64,000 bases of DNA from Aquiflexum lacus (GCF_015476655.1 NZ_JABFHF010000022.1:1-64000), one strand, 5' to 3'. Numbered from the stretch's first letter, positions 43,497 to 52,697 are shown. Made by a program: numbers and translations. Notes: a model not told the origin generated them from the sequence alone.

Positions 43497-44285
43497 ATGA
43501 CAAAAAATCTATCCCTTCTAATTTTCAACACACTTAGTTTTGTAGCAACCCTATATCTCAATTATCTCTACGGAGCCGGAGTAGGAGAAAGAAAATCAGT
43601 GGGTGAAATCAGCAATCAATATGACACTTTGATTACGCCTGCCGGATATGCTTTTTCCATTTGGGGCTTAATTTATCTTCTTTTGTTGAGCTTTATCGTC
43701 TTCCAATGGTTCTCATTTTTCAAAAATCAAAACCAAAAATCCCTGATTCCCGCATCCATTTGGTTTGGACTTTCAAATGTCTTCAATGGCCTTTGGATAG
43801 TAGTCTGGACTTCTCAAATGATTACTATCTCCGTTTTGGTGATATTCGCATTGCTGATGTGCCTTTTGATTCTTGTAGTTAAATTAAGACTGGAAACATG
43901 GGATGCACCATTGGATGTCATTGCATTTGTATGGTGGCCGATTTGTATTTACACAGGTTGGATTATCACGGCTTCTGTGGTTAACTTATCGGTATGGTTT
44001 TTAGCTAAAGAAATATTGCTGTCCAATCAGGTGTTTTGGACTATAGCAGTTTTAACGATTGGGACGGGGATTTATTTAGCCCTTATCCGCTACAGAAATA
44101 TGCGAGAAGCTGCTTTGGTAGGTGTTTGGGCCTTTATTGCAATTGCTGTCAAACAATGGGATAATCAATCTATGGTAGCCTATGCTGCTCTGTTTTTTGC
44201 TGCGGTTTTATTTATAGCCGCAGGTATTCATGGACTCAAGAACAGAAAAACTAATCCATTTCAAAAATTCATCCAATCAAAATAG
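43497..44285 (+). CDS. TspO/MBR-like tryptophan-rich membrane protein
   Basis: The 262-residue polytopic protein has about seven to eight hydrophobic segments and many tryptophans. The segment I-T-P-A-G-Y-A-F-S-I-W-G-L-I-Y (about 47-61) matches the start of the long TspO/MBR-type family. The TspO fold binds porphyrins or sterols and works in stress or signalling in other organisms. This longer version is less well known and the ligand is unknown. It stands alone between Uma2 and oxidoreductase-like genes. Confidence 0.75.
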   Translation: MTKNLSLLIFNTLSFVATLYLNYLYGAGVGERKSVGEISNQYDTLITPAGYAFSIWGLIYLLLLSFIVFQWFSFFKNQNQKSLIPASIWFGLSNVFNGLWIVVWTSQMITISVLVIFALLMCLLILVVKLRLETWDAPLDVIAFVWWPICIYTGWIITASVVNLSVWFLAKEILLSNQVFWTIAVLTIGTGIYLALIRYRNMREAALVGVWAFIAIAVKQWDNQSMVAYAALFFAAVLFIAAGIHGLKNRKTNPFQKFIQSK

Positions 44286-44596
44286 TGTGACCATTTCTTC
44301 AGAGATGACATTAGGTTTGTTTTGGGCTGTGTTTCAGTGAATCATCCAATATTTCTTTTGAAAACATATTAACTGATTGTTAATCCAATGTTTTTATTTA
44401 AAAAAATTATTATTTTTCAATATTTTATTTTGTAATTCATATTTGATTTATTAATTTTCAACAAAAGCAAGACAAATTACAAAAAAACCTTTCGTATAAA
44501 GATCTTGTTGCCAACCTGACCCAATCCATACCTAACAAAGCCCTAGTAAAGGTGTGGATTTAAAACTTCAAGCAATCTTCAAAATAAGCCTGATTA
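44286..44596. other. A+T-rich intergenic stretch
   Basis: No gene, repeat or hairpin that I can support; it presumably carries the promoter of the downstream Rossmann-fold gene. Confidence 0.3.
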
Positions 44597-45211
44597 ATGA
44601 AAATAGGGATATTGGGAGCTACCAAGCTCACCACAACATTGGGAAAAAAAATTCTCTCCTCTAATTTGGAAGTCAATTATGGAGTCAGGGAGAATTTTGA
44701 ATCAAAAGATATTGAATGGAAACTTCTGAACAGATTTCCAAGTCAAATATATAGTTTTGCCGAAGCTATCAAAAGATCTGAGATCGTCCTTATTTGCTGC
44801 GAAAACGATCAATTGCATGAAATCTGCCAATCATTTTTGGATCTTGATCTTACAAACAAAACAATCATCGACTGCACTAATGGAAGATTTGAAAGCAATT
44901 TTTCCTGCAACAGTTTTCTAATCCAAAAATCCCTTGGAAAAAAAAATATTTACAAAGCTTTTAATAATTTAGGACTTGACTATCCGGACTCAGATGTATT
45001 GGGCTTAATCAAAGAAACCTATTTTTGTGGTGAAGAAGGACCCGAAAAATTAAAAGTGAAGAAACTGATTGAAAAATCAGGATTTAAGGCAATTGACGCA
45101 GGCTCCTCACAAAGTGCTTATCTTTTAGAAGCTTTCTTTCATTTGAGAAAAGAAATTGCTACCAATAAAAAAGAAAAAACAGAATATCACTTCAAATTGA
45201 TTACAGTCTGA
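44597..45211 (+). CDS. NADPH-dependent F420 reductase-like Rossmann protein, copy 1
   Basis: The 204-residue protein starts with a Rossmann strand and loop, M-K-I-G-I-L-G-A-T-K-L-T-T-T-L-G-K-K-I-L, followed by an acidic segment, V-L-I-C-C-E-N-D (about 65-72), I-I-D-C-T-N-G (about 88-94) and Y-K-A-F-N-N-L-G (about 117-124). This is the fold of F420_oxidored/NADP-binding proteins. The dinucleotide loop is G-A-T-K-L rather than G-x-G-x-x-G, so cofactor preference is uncertain. A tandem paralog with about half its residues identical follows at 45796-46410. Confidence 0.7.
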   Translation: MKIGILGATKLTTTLGKKILSSNLEVNYGVRENFESKDIEWKLLNRFPSQIYSFAEAIKRSEIVLICCENDQLHEICQSFLDLDLTNKTIIDCTNGRFESNFSCNSFLIQKSLGKKNIYKAFNNLGLDYPDSDVLGLIKETYFCGEEGPEKLKVKKLIEKSGFKAIDAGSSQSAYLLEAFFHLRKEIATNKKEKTEYHFKLITV

Positions 45212-45339
45212 CTTCTAAGCTTCTTTCTTTTTACCCGCATTATTTTGGCTTGGTCACGGTTCTCATCCCGGCATTTCTTCATGGAATATTCAGATCCAAA
45301 AGTCATATTTTTCCAATCCGTATGTGCGTAATGATCCAT
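45187..45339 (-). CDS. possible short basic protein in the opposite strand
   Basis: A 50-residue frame (M-D-H-Y-A-H-T-D-W-K-N-M-T-F-G, lysine- and arginine-rich end R-V-K-R-K-K-L-R-S) starts at an ATG at 45339 and overlaps the end of the oxidoreductase-like gene by 25 bases. No family is recognised. It may be a real small gene or a chance frame. Confidence 0.25.
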   Translation of the reverse strand: MDHYAHTDWKNMTFGSEYSMKKCRDENRDQAKIMRVKRKKLRSQTVINLK

Positions 45340-45795
45340 GTAAATTGGTAATTCAAAATAATTCTAACTACGGAGTTGAATAGTCCGGCACATGCCTGTC
45401 TGTCTGCAGACAGGGGACATCCGACTTCGGAAAATCAGACATGTTTGAAGTAGAATATTGGGTTAATGGCAAAGAAGCGGATAACCATTTTCTCCAATTT
45501 ATTTTCCCTCTAAAAAATTGATTTTTATCAAGTTTCCCTTCCGATCAAAAAAAATATTAAAAATTTTTCTCTCCAAAATCCCTCTTCCCATTTTGTAATT
45601 TGAAAGTCACAAATACTTATTTGCTTTTCATTTTTACCAGGTTGAATTTCCAAAAATATATTTTGAATACGAGTTCTAATTGTCTATATTTCAAACCATT
45701 CTGTTGAATATCAAAATAAAATACTACAAACGGAGTGGTTAAATTATCATCTAACCGTTGGCTTTTTCACCCAAAAGCTAAGCAACTGATCGATT
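45212..45795. other. long intergenic stretch between the two Rossmann-fold genes
   Basis: The stretch holds the short frame at 45187-45339, a palindrome CCTGTCTGTCTGCAGACAGG (45395-45414) and otherwise A+T-rich sequence. The palindrome belongs to the same repeat type that is inserted in the second Uma2 gene. Confidence 0.45.
45395..45414. repeat. CCTGTCTG-type palindromic repeat
   Basis: CCTGTCTGTCTGCAGACAGG is a near-palindrome. Similar G+C-rich words (ACCGGACAGGCAGG) occur inside the Uma2 gene at 49.7 kb. Confidence 0.5.
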
Positions 45796-46410
45796 ATGAA
45801 AATAAGTATATTAGGTGGAACCAAGCTTGCTTCCACACTCGGCAACAAATTATTGTCCGCAAACCAAACTGTGGTTTTTGGAGTACGTGAAGATTTTGTA
45901 ATCAAAGAAATCGAGTGGAAAATTCTCAACATGTATTTGGACAAAATTTTCAGTTACGAAACTGCCATTGAAATGTCTGATGTGGTATTGATCTGCTGCG
46001 AAAACGAGCACCTGCCAAGAGTATCTGAAGCATTGGCAATATCCGACTTGGGCAACAAAATCATCATAGACTGTACCAACGGTGCTTACACCGCAGAGTT
46101 TTGCCCAAATACAACTTTAATCAAAAGGAGTATTGGAGAACATAAGCTTTTCAAAGCATTCAATAACCTGGGTATAGACTATCCAAAATCAGATCCTATG
46201 GGCTTGGTGAATGAAAGTTATTACTGTGGACCTGATTCCACAGAAAAAGCAATGGTAAAAAGAATCATCGAATGGGTTGGTTTTAAACCTGTTGACGCCG
46301 GAGAAATTGAAAATGCTATGCTGCTGGAAGCATTTTACCACTTGCGGAAAACCATTTCTTTTCAAAAAGCAGAAAGAATGAATTATCATTTCAAGCTGAT
46401 TTCAGTCTGA
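45796..46410 (+). CDS. NADPH-dependent F420 reductase-like Rossmann protein, copy 2
   Basis: The 204-residue paralog of the protein at 44597-45211 has the same landmarks: M-K-I-S-I-L-G-G-T-K-L-A-S-T-L-G, V-L-I-C-C-E-N-E, I-I-D-C-T-N-G, F-K-A-F-N-N-L-G-I-D-Y-P, and a closing H-F-K-L-I-S-V. The identical length and end show a tandem duplication that has since diverged. The conserved cysteine pair (C-C-E-N) and C-T-N-G are shared. Function unknown; an NAD(P)-dependent reductase is possible. Confidence 0.7.
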   Translation: MKISILGGTKLASTLGNKLLSANQTVVFGVREDFVIKEIEWKILNMYLDKIFSYETAIEMSDVVLICCENEHLPRVSEALAISDLGNKIIIDCTNGAYTAEFCPNTTLIKRSIGEHKLFKAFNNLGIDYPKSDPMGLVNESYYCGPDSTEKAMVKRIIEWVGFKPVDAGEIENAMLLEAFYHLRKTISFQKAERMNYHFKLISV

Positions 46411-46563
46411 TAAAATGCAATAAATTATTTACTTACCTATTCTTACAAACGCCTATCAGATAGGTGCTTCCTATAGCATTTCCTACCTGATCAAAGCAAC
46501 TATTATTTTTTTTACTTACTTTTGGTTTGAGCGCAAATAATTTTTAAAATTAACTATGAATAT

Positions 46564-47787
46564 ATGAGTGAGCAGACTGGCCAGATTGAAGAGGAAGATT
46601 CTTCATGGTTGAGGAATCTCCAAAAAAACAGCTGGGAACCTGAGGTAATAATTTCAGGTATCTCTTTGGCTTTCATTTTCGCTTTTCCTGCAGAAGTGTA
46701 CAAATTTGCCATCGTACTGGTGCAGGATATAGGTCTTGATTTTATTGGGGCCTGGCTCGTATTTATCTACCTTTCTATTATTGTCAATGTCTTTAAGATT
46801 TTTTTTACTGTACACTTGATTTTGAGATTTGCCTGGGCAGGTTTATTGGGCCTGAGCTATGCTTTTCCAAAAGGTGTCATCAATGAGAATCTGTTCAAAG
46901 TAGGGAAGGATTATGAATATGCCAAACCTTCCGATATGGTCTTAAAACTGGAAAGGATTTGCAGTATGGCATTTGCTTTTCCATTGATGATGGGGATTAT
47001 TTTTTTAATATTTACTTCTTATCTGGGATTTCTATTGGCAATTTATAAATTTTTCGATCTTGATTTCTTCTTGATTTATCTGATTTTTATGGCCTCACTG
47101 ATTGGATTTGCTCTTTTCTCGGCTATTGGAAAAAAATCAAAACTGAAAGCATGGATGGCTAAGTCGTTATTCAGTACTATTCAGGCATTATACCAAAGCA
47201 ATCTTGGCAAATGGTATATATTGGGTTACACCATATTCATTTTTCTCTTCACCATACCTTTCATCATCTCGGACAGCAAAGACCTTTTCCTCTTTTCCAA
47301 CATTTCAAACCTGTCGGAACAATCACTCGATTGGCCATACCAATCATGGCATTTTGAGGATAAAATCGATAAGCAAGAAAGATTCCCACGGGCAATGTTG
47401 AAAAGTGAAGAAATCAAGGAAGACCTAACGCCCATTACGTTGTCTTATTACGAAATGGACAGCAAAAACCTCAAGATACTCCAAGAAAAATTCAAGCCTG
47501 ATCTTGACAGCCTTGGCTGGGGTACGCTCAATTCGGACATCGATCTTTACCGCTTTTATCTTAATGACAGTCTCGTTTTCATCGAAGAATCCAAATGGCG
47601 AAAAATCGCTATGAGAGATACCCGTCAAAGAGCATATCAGGGACTTTTAGACATCTCTCATTTGGAAAATGGTGTCCATGAAATCCGAATTGAAAAAATA
47701 TTCGTGGTGGGTGGACTTCCTTTCATGGATGATCTTTTCAGGTATAGAAAGGAATGGGATAAGTTTACATTTTTCAAATCAAAATAA
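46564..47787 (+). CDS. predicted integral membrane protein
   Basis: The 407-residue protein has membrane segments at roughly 27-55, 62-95, 135-160, 165-185 and 218-236, then about 160 soluble residues. The N-terminus is acidic (S-E-Q-T-G-Q-I-E-E-E-D-S-S-W). I recognise no family. It is single, and its 3' end faces the truncated haemoglobin gene with 25 bases between them. Confidence 0.6.
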   Translation: MSEQTGQIEEEDSSWLRNLQKNSWEPEVIISGISLAFIFAFPAEVYKFAIVLVQDIGLDFIGAWLVFIYLSIIVNVFKIFFTVHLILRFAWAGLLGLSYAFPKGVINENLFKVGKDYEYAKPSDMVLKLERICSMAFAFPLMMGIIFLIFTSYLGFLLAIYKFFDLDFFLIYLIFMASLIGFALFSAIGKKSKLKAWMAKSLFSTIQALYQSNLGKWYILGYTIFIFLFTIPFIISDSKDLFLFSNISNLSEQSLDWPYQSWHFEDKIDKQERFPRAMLKSEEIKEDLTPITLSYYEMDSKNLKILQEKFKPDLDSLGWGTLNSDIDLYRFYLNDSLVFIEESKWRKIAMRDTRQRAYQGLLDISHLENGVHEIRIEKIFVVGGLPFMDDLFRYRKEWDKFTFFKSK

Positions 47788-47812
47788 AAATGAATAAGTG
47801 TTGAATTCTAAA

Positions 47813-48214
47813 TCACATGGTTTTGCTCCTGCCTTCCATGATCCTGAAAAACAGGATATGTGCCATGTTTCGGGCATGTTCCTTGGCATAATCCGCATTT
47901 TCACCTTCGAAATAAGTATTTAAGGTCGAAAACCACAGCTCCAACCAATTTCCAAAATGGAGTTGTTCAATTGTATTTCCTGTATTTCGATCAACTTCCT
48001 TGTGCACTGGAACGGGACTGAACTTACCAGCCCCAGGTCCTGTATTCAACAATACCATTTCCCAGAAATCAGTCAATCTTTCCAAGTGTGTTTCCCAATC
48101 CTCAACTACCTTATTGAAAATTGGTCCCAAATTTTCATGGACTCTGATGCGGGCATAAAAACTCCTTACCAAAAGCGACACGTCATCCCTGTTCTCTATT
48201 TCTTTCCTTTCCAT
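47813..48214 (-). CDS. group III truncated haemoglobin
   Basis: The 133-residue protein fits the trHb group III pattern: L-V-R-S-F-Y-A-R-I-R near the start, P-I-F-N (about 31-34), W-E-T-H-L-E-R-L-T-D-F-W-E (about 40-52), H-F-G-N-W-L-E-L-W with the proximal haem histidine (about 86-94) and a C-terminal R-N-M-A-H-I-L helix. It would bind haem and small gases such as O2 or NO. Its ATG overlaps the stop of the upstream phosphodiesterase gene (TAATG), so the two are translationally coupled, an odd partnership. Confidence 0.87.
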   Translation of the reverse strand: MERKEIENRDDVSLLVRSFYARIRVHENLGPIFNKVVEDWETHLERLTDFWEMVLLNTGPGAGKFSPVPVHKEVDRNTGNTIEQLHFGNWLELWFSTLNTYFEGENADYAKEHARNMAHILFFRIMEGRSKTM

Positions 48215-49467
48215 TATTTCTCTTTCAAAATCGGTTCAAGTATTTCACGCTTCCCATCTATGTCTTCAGGAATCGGTAATCCCAAGATTGTAGCCAACAA
48301 TGGATATACGTGAATATTTTCAAAAGGTGTAATTATCAACCCTTCCTTCACCATCGGTCCTTTAGCGAAAAAAATACCATGCATATCTTTAAACTCAGGG
48401 CTGAAACCATGCTCCCCAAAGACATCTGTTTTGAACATGGCTGACCTGTTTTGATAAGAAACCATGCCTTGGCTAGTGGCCAAATAATGGCCCAAATCAG
48501 GAATGATGAGCAGGTCCCCTAATCGATTTCTGTACTTTTCGGTATTCTTGTAATATTCCCTGTCCGATATCCTGACTACTTTGAAATGATTTTCAGCTTT
48601 CTTCAATTTCCTGTAAACCTTCTCCAATTCCTTTTCATTCTCCAAGTGAAGATGGGCCAATGCACCGTTGTTGACTACTCTCGCTGCAATCCCTTCGGTG
48701 ATATGGTCAAGGTTGAGTAGATTCTGTTTGGGAATGTTGGTCATGCCATGATCGGAGACGATGAATATATTGATATCCAAGTCAAAACTCTCCAATCCTT
48801 CAAACAAGGCCCCCAATTCGCGGTCCAATTTTTCCAGCCTATGTCCTATTTGTTCGTTATTGTCAGGCCCATAACTGTGCCCTACATTATCCATATCAGA
48901 AAAATACAACGTTATCATTCTCGGTCTTTCCTCTTCCGGTAACTGCAACCATTCAAACACCTTGGAAACCCGTGTAAGGTTAGGTACACTTCCATCAAAA
49001 TTAAAATAGTAACTCGGGTGAATGCCCTGCACCGGTGCCTCAGATCCGACAAAAAAGTAACTCGCGGCTTTCATGCCATTTTGTTCTGCCAATACCCAAA
49101 TAGGGGTTCCTCCATACCAATACCCATCTTCAACAATATCTCTGTTGCCCATGGAATAGACAAGGTCTTTTTCAGGTTCATAGAAGGAATTGTTCACCAA
49201 ACCGTGGTTCTCAGGTTTCATACCTGTAGCAATGGTGTAGTGATTTGGAAAGGTTTTACTAGGAAACGAAGGAATCAATGCTTCAGCAGCAGTCCCATTT
49301 TGAATAAATCGGGTTAGATTTTCCGGTTTGAATCTTTCCACATAATCATATCTAAAACCATCAAGAGAAATAAGGATTACATACTGCTCTTTTTCCTGTG
49401 AAAAGACCTGTGGGTGAATTAAAGCGAAAAAAATTAATAAGGCAAAAAGGGATTTTATATGATTCAT
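48214..49467 (-). CDS. ENPP-type phosphodiesterase/nucleotide pyrophosphatase
   Basis: The 417-residue exported protein (start at ATG 49467, signal L-F-A-L-L-I-F-F-A-L-I-H-P-Q-V-F-S-Q) is in the alkaline phosphatase superfamily. Metal and active-site motifs are visible: I-S-L-D-G-F (about 33-38), the nucleophile threonine in P-S-K-T-F-P-N-H (about 69-76), Y-F-S-D-M-D-N-V-G-H (about 186-195) and S-D-H-G-M (about 236-240). Such enzymes split phosphodiesters or pyrophosphates of nucleotides or lipids outside the cytoplasm. The open frame begins 23 codons further upstream, but only this start gives a signal peptide. Confidence 0.88.
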   Translation of the reverse strand: MNHIKSLFALLIFFALIHPQVFSQEKEQYVILISLDGFRYDYVERFKPENLTRFIQNGTAAEALIPSFPSKTFPNHYTIATGMKPENHGLVNNSFYEPEKDLVYSMGNRDIVEDGYWYGGTPIWVLAEQNGMKAASYFFVGSEAPVQGIHPSYYFNFDGSVPNLTRVSKVFEWLQLPEEERPRMITLYFSDMDNVGHSYGPDNNEQIGHRLEKLDRELGALFEGLESFDLDINIFIVSDHGMTNIPKQNLLNLDHITEGIAARVVNNGALAHLHLENEKELEKVYRKLKKAENHFKVVRISDREYYKNTEKYRNRLGDLLIIPDLGHYLATSQGMVSYQNRSAMFKTDVFGEHGFSPEFKDMHGIFFAKGPMVKEGLIITPFENIHVYPLLATILGLPIPEDIDGKREILEPILKEK

Positions 49468-49630
49468 TGCTGTCGGATTTGCTTTGGAATCCAAAGTAAC
49501 AAAAGAAAGTTTGGAGCTCAATTTTTTATAGGGCATTACTCAAAAGTTAATATCTTGGAATATCCCGTAATCCTTTTAAAAACAAAAACTTAACCTTTTT
49601 CAACTAATAAGATTTTTATAACTTAGTAAC

Positions 49631-50275
49631 ATGAAAGAGTATGAGGAATCATCACCAAACCAAAACAAAGTAGAGGAGCCATTATCCGAATATCTTCCTA
49701 CCGGACAGGCAGGTGGCGTATATTCCTATGCTGATTATTTGACATGGGAATTTGAAGAAATGGTCGAGCTCATCAAAGGAAAAATATTCAAATCAGCAGC
49801 AGCGGCACCAAGAAGAATCCATCAAAAGATATCTGGAAATGTTTTGACAAAACTACATGTCTACTTAGAAGGCAAGTCTTGTGAAGTATATGATGCACCT
49901 TTCGATGTACGGCTTCCGGTCAAGTCAAAGAAAAATGAAGATATTTTTACAGTGGTCCAGCCTGATATCTGTGTGATCTGCGACAAAAGTAAGTTGGATG
50001 AATATGGCTGTATTGGTGCTCCTGACCTGATTGTTGAGATACTTTCACCAGGAAATAACAAAAAAGAACTCCAAAATAAATACGAAGTTTATGAAGAAAG
50101 TGGAGTAAAAGAGTATTGGATCATTCAGCCTTACGAACTGACACTTTTGATCTATACTTTGACTGATGGCAAATACATACCCTCCAAACTTTTTACTGTC
50201 GGCGATATCGTCGAATCAAAATGCATCAAGGGATTCAAACTTGACTTGGATGAGGTTTTTTCGGATTTGGATTAA
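49631..50275 (+). CDS. Uma2 family nuclease with a repeat-derived insertion
   Basis: The 214-residue protein is closely related to the Uma2 protein at 42821-43429 (same R-R-I-H-Q, V-Q-P-D-I-C-V-I-C-D, A-P-D-L-I-V-E-I-L-S-P-G-N and Y-E-V-Y-E-E-S-G-V-K-E-Y-W-I blocks). Near residue 22-29 it carries an extra L-P-T-G-Q-A-G, absent from the paralog, encoded by a G+C-rich word that matches the palindromic repeat family seen at 45.4 kb. The reading frame is kept. Role of Uma2 proteins unknown. Confidence 0.87.
   Translation: MKEYEESSPNQNKVEEPLSEYLPTGQAGGVYSYADYLTWEFEEMVELIKGKIFKSAAAAPRRIHQKISGNVLTKLHVYLEGKSCEVYDAPFDVRLPVKSKKNEDIFTVVQPDICVICDKSKLDEYGCIGAPDLIVEILSPGNNKKELQNKYEVYEESGVKEYWIIQPYELTLLIYTLTDGKYIPSKLFTVGDIVESKCIKGFKLDLDEVFSDLD
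49699..49722. repeat. palindromic repeat inserted in frame in the Uma2 gene
   Basis: CTTCCTACCGGACAGGCAGG adds seven codons (L-P-T-G-Q-A-G) relative to the paralogous gene. Repeat words of this kind are known to spread through Bacteroidota genomes and are often read through in proteins. Confidence 0.55.
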
Positions 50276-50488
50276 ACTTTTTTAAAATTGAGTGATGTCC
50301 GATATCGGATGACCGATGTGCCTGGCAATAAGGCATTGGCCCTGTTAGCTTTAATTTTGGATGGTTATTGTTAGGATTTCGTACAATCCAATGATAATCC
50401 TAGAAAGTGCAGGCAATTGTTGAATTATATTTGGCTTGTCAAAGAATCCCTAACTTTCCTTCCAGTTATCAGATTCTTTCCTAGGCTA

Positions 50489-50530
50489 CCATCTCGCTTC
50501 TTCGGTCTCCGGTCTTCCATCTTCCGTCTC
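50489..50530. repeat. heptamer repeat after aguA
   Basis: About six 7-base units (TCTCGCT, TCTTCGG, TCTCCGG, TCTTCCA, TCTTCCG, TCTCCTA) end exactly at the stop codon of aguA. Confidence 0.65.
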
Positions 50531-51622
50531 CTAAACAAACGGTTCCTGCTGACTCAGACAGTGAAACGAACCCAAGCCCCATATCAGGTCCAAGGAATTG
50601 ACCCCCACCACTTTTCTGTCCGGAAAACAGGAAGTCAGGATTTCCAAAGCCTTATCGTCATTCTTATCCTGAAAAGTAGGTACCACCACAGCATGGTTGG
50701 AGATATAAAAATTCGCATAGGAAGCAGGCAATCGCATATCTTCGTGGATAATTTCCCTTGGCATCGGCAGTTCCACAATATTCATCTGCTTCCCATTTTC
50801 CAACCTCATTTTGTGAAGTAGATCAAGGTTCTCTTTTAGTGGAACATAATTTTCATCTGCTTTATGGTGTTCTACCATGGTTACCACCGTATCCGCATTG
50901 ACAAACCTTGTCAGGTCATCGATATGCCCATCAGTATCATCACCTACGATGCCATCATTGAGCCAAAGGATATTTTCTGCGCCATAATAACCCTGTAAAT
51001 ATTCTTCAATCTGCTTTTTGGAAAGATGTGGATTCCTATTGGGATTGAGCAGACAAGCTTCTGAGGTGAGCAATGTTCCTTTGCCATTAAATTCTACCGA
51101 ACCACCTTCCATGACAATCCCAGACTTGAAGCAAGGAACTTTTCTAAATTCTGCAATTTTGATCGGAATCTGATTGTCCAAATCATAGGGAGGATATTTA
51201 TCTCCCCATGCATTGTAATCCCATTTGACCAGAACCTTCTTGGTGTCTGCCTCGGCATTGATCAAAAAAGCCGGACCATGGTCCCTGCACCATGCATCGT
51301 TGGTAGGGGAAAAATGAAAGAAAATTTTATCCAAATCCACCCCAGCCCCCTCAAGATGCCCCAAAGCAAATGCCTTCATTACTTCATCTTTGACATTGAT
51401 ATGAACTTCTTCGCCTAAAGCCACATATTTTATAAACTCAGCATAAGCAGGAAAAATGGTGTTGATTTTTCCAGGCCAGGAAGCCTCTTTATGAGGCCAA
51501 CTCAGCCAAGTCGCCGAATGAAGTGCAAATTCCGCAGGAAAAGAATAACCCAATTGGAAAGGGGTAACTTCTCCAGACTTTGCAATTTCGAAAATGTCTT
51601 TGGTGTAAATATTAGTCTTCAT
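50531..51622 (-). CDS. aguA: agmatine deiminase
   Basis: The 363-residue enzyme of the peptidyl-arginine-deiminase-like family converts agmatine to N-carbamoylputrescine. Family blocks are visible: W-L-S-W-P-H (about 40-45), F-S-P-T-N-D-A-W-C-R-D-H-G-P (about 103-116), V-M-E-G-G-S-V-E-F-N-G (about 170-180) and a catalytic cysteine in the C-terminal G-S-F-H-C-L-S-Q-Q (about 352-360). The ATG at 51622 overlaps the aguB stop by 11 bases. Together they make putrescine from agmatine; the arginine decarboxylase is not in this window. Confidence 0.93.
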   Translation of the reverse strand: MKTNIYTKDIFEIAKSGEVTPFQLGYSFPAEFALHSATWLSWPHKEASWPGKINTIFPAYAEFIKYVALGEEVHINVKDEVMKAFALGHLEGAGVDLDKIFFHFSPTNDAWCRDHGPAFLINAEADTKKVLVKWDYNAWGDKYPPYDLDNQIPIKIAEFRKVPCFKSGIVMEGGSVEFNGKGTLLTSEACLLNPNRNPHLSKKQIEEYLQGYYGAENILWLNDGIVGDDTDGHIDDLTRFVNADTVVTMVEHHKADENYVPLKENLDLLHKMRLENGKQMNIVELPMPREIIHEDMRLPASYANFYISNHAVVVPTFQDKNDDKALEILTSCFPDRKVVGVNSLDLIWGLGSFHCLSQQEPFV

Positions 51623-52487
51623 CAATGAACCTCTTGAGGATGGGGGAATAGGAATCAATGCGTCTGTCTCTCAAAAAAGGCCAATGGGTTCTGTACCTAT
51701 CAGAATTCTCCATATCCAATTCATGGACATAAACCTCCTCTTCCCCATGATCCGCTTGATATAAAACCCTACCAAAGGCATTGGTCACAAATGACCCTCC
51801 CCAAAACTTCATGTCTCCTTCAACGCCTACCCTATTGACAGAGATTACCGGAACACCATTAGCCACTGCATGGGAACGCTGAATGGTTTGCCAAGCCTGA
51901 TATTGCTCATCATTGGTTTCCAGATCCTGATCCTTATGCCAACCAATAGCGGTCGGGTAAAAAAGCATCTCTGCTCCCATGAGCGATGTGACCCTTGCTG
52001 CCTCAGGATACCATTGATCCCAGCAGATCAATACTCCTATTTTAGCAAACTTGGTGTTGAATACCTTATAGCCCAAATCTCCTGGCGTAAAATAAAACTT
52101 CTCATAATATCCCGGATCATCAGGAATATGCATTTTCCGGTATTTGCCGAGATAACTTCCGTCAGCATCCAACACAGCGGTTGTATTATGATAAAGGCCC
52201 TCTGCCCTTTTCTCAAAAAGCGAAGCAATGATGACCACCCCAAGTTCTTTGGCGAGAGCGGAAAAAAAATCAGTGGATGGTCCGGGAATATTTTCCGCCA
52301 ATTTAAAATTATCATGATCCTCCACATCACAGAAATAAAGGGATTTGAAAAGTTCCTGTAGACAGATGATTTGCGCACCTTTTTGGGCGGCTTTTCTTAC
52401 TCCTTCTCCTGCTTTCGATAGGTTTAATTCTAGATCAGGACTACAGGAATTCTGGACCAACCCTACTTTAACGGTTCTTTTTGACAC
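51612..52487 (-). CDS. aguB: N-carbamoylputrescine amidase
   Basis: The 291-residue carbon-nitrogen hydrolase splits N-carbamoylputrescine to putrescine, CO2 and ammonia. The catalytic triad regions are present: glutamate in C-L-Q-E-L-F (about 40-45), lysine in K-Y-R-K-M-H-I-P-D (about 115-123) and cysteine in L-I-C-W-D-Q-W-Y-P-E-A (about 152-162). It precedes aguA in a two-gene unit, with overlapping reading frames. Confidence 0.93.
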   Translation of the reverse strand: MSKRTVKVGLVQNSCSPDLELNLSKAGEGVRKAAQKGAQIICLQELFKSLYFCDVEDHDNFKLAENIPGPSTDFFSALAKELGVVIIASLFEKRAEGLYHNTTAVLDADGSYLGKYRKMHIPDDPGYYEKFYFTPGDLGYKVFNTKFAKIGVLICWDQWYPEAARVTSLMGAEMLFYPTAIGWHKDQDLETNDEQYQAWQTIQRSHAVANGVPVISVNRVGVEGDMKFWGGSFVTNAFGRVLYQADHGEEEVYVHELDMENSDRYRTHWPFLRDRRIDSYSPILKRFIDED

Positions 52488-52697
52488 TTATTTTTTGGTT
52501 TTGATTTCTAAATTTTCAAATAAAGGTTAAAATTAAAGGATTCTTGATAAAAAAAATAATGGTAATTTGAATAATAGAAAATATTGAATTACTACCTTCC
52601 AAATACCAACCCCACATTGAAAAAGAATCCCCTGCTTTTAACAATTAAAAATTCATTGCCCAAATTTTTAAGACCATGTTCATAGCCTATCAAAAAA

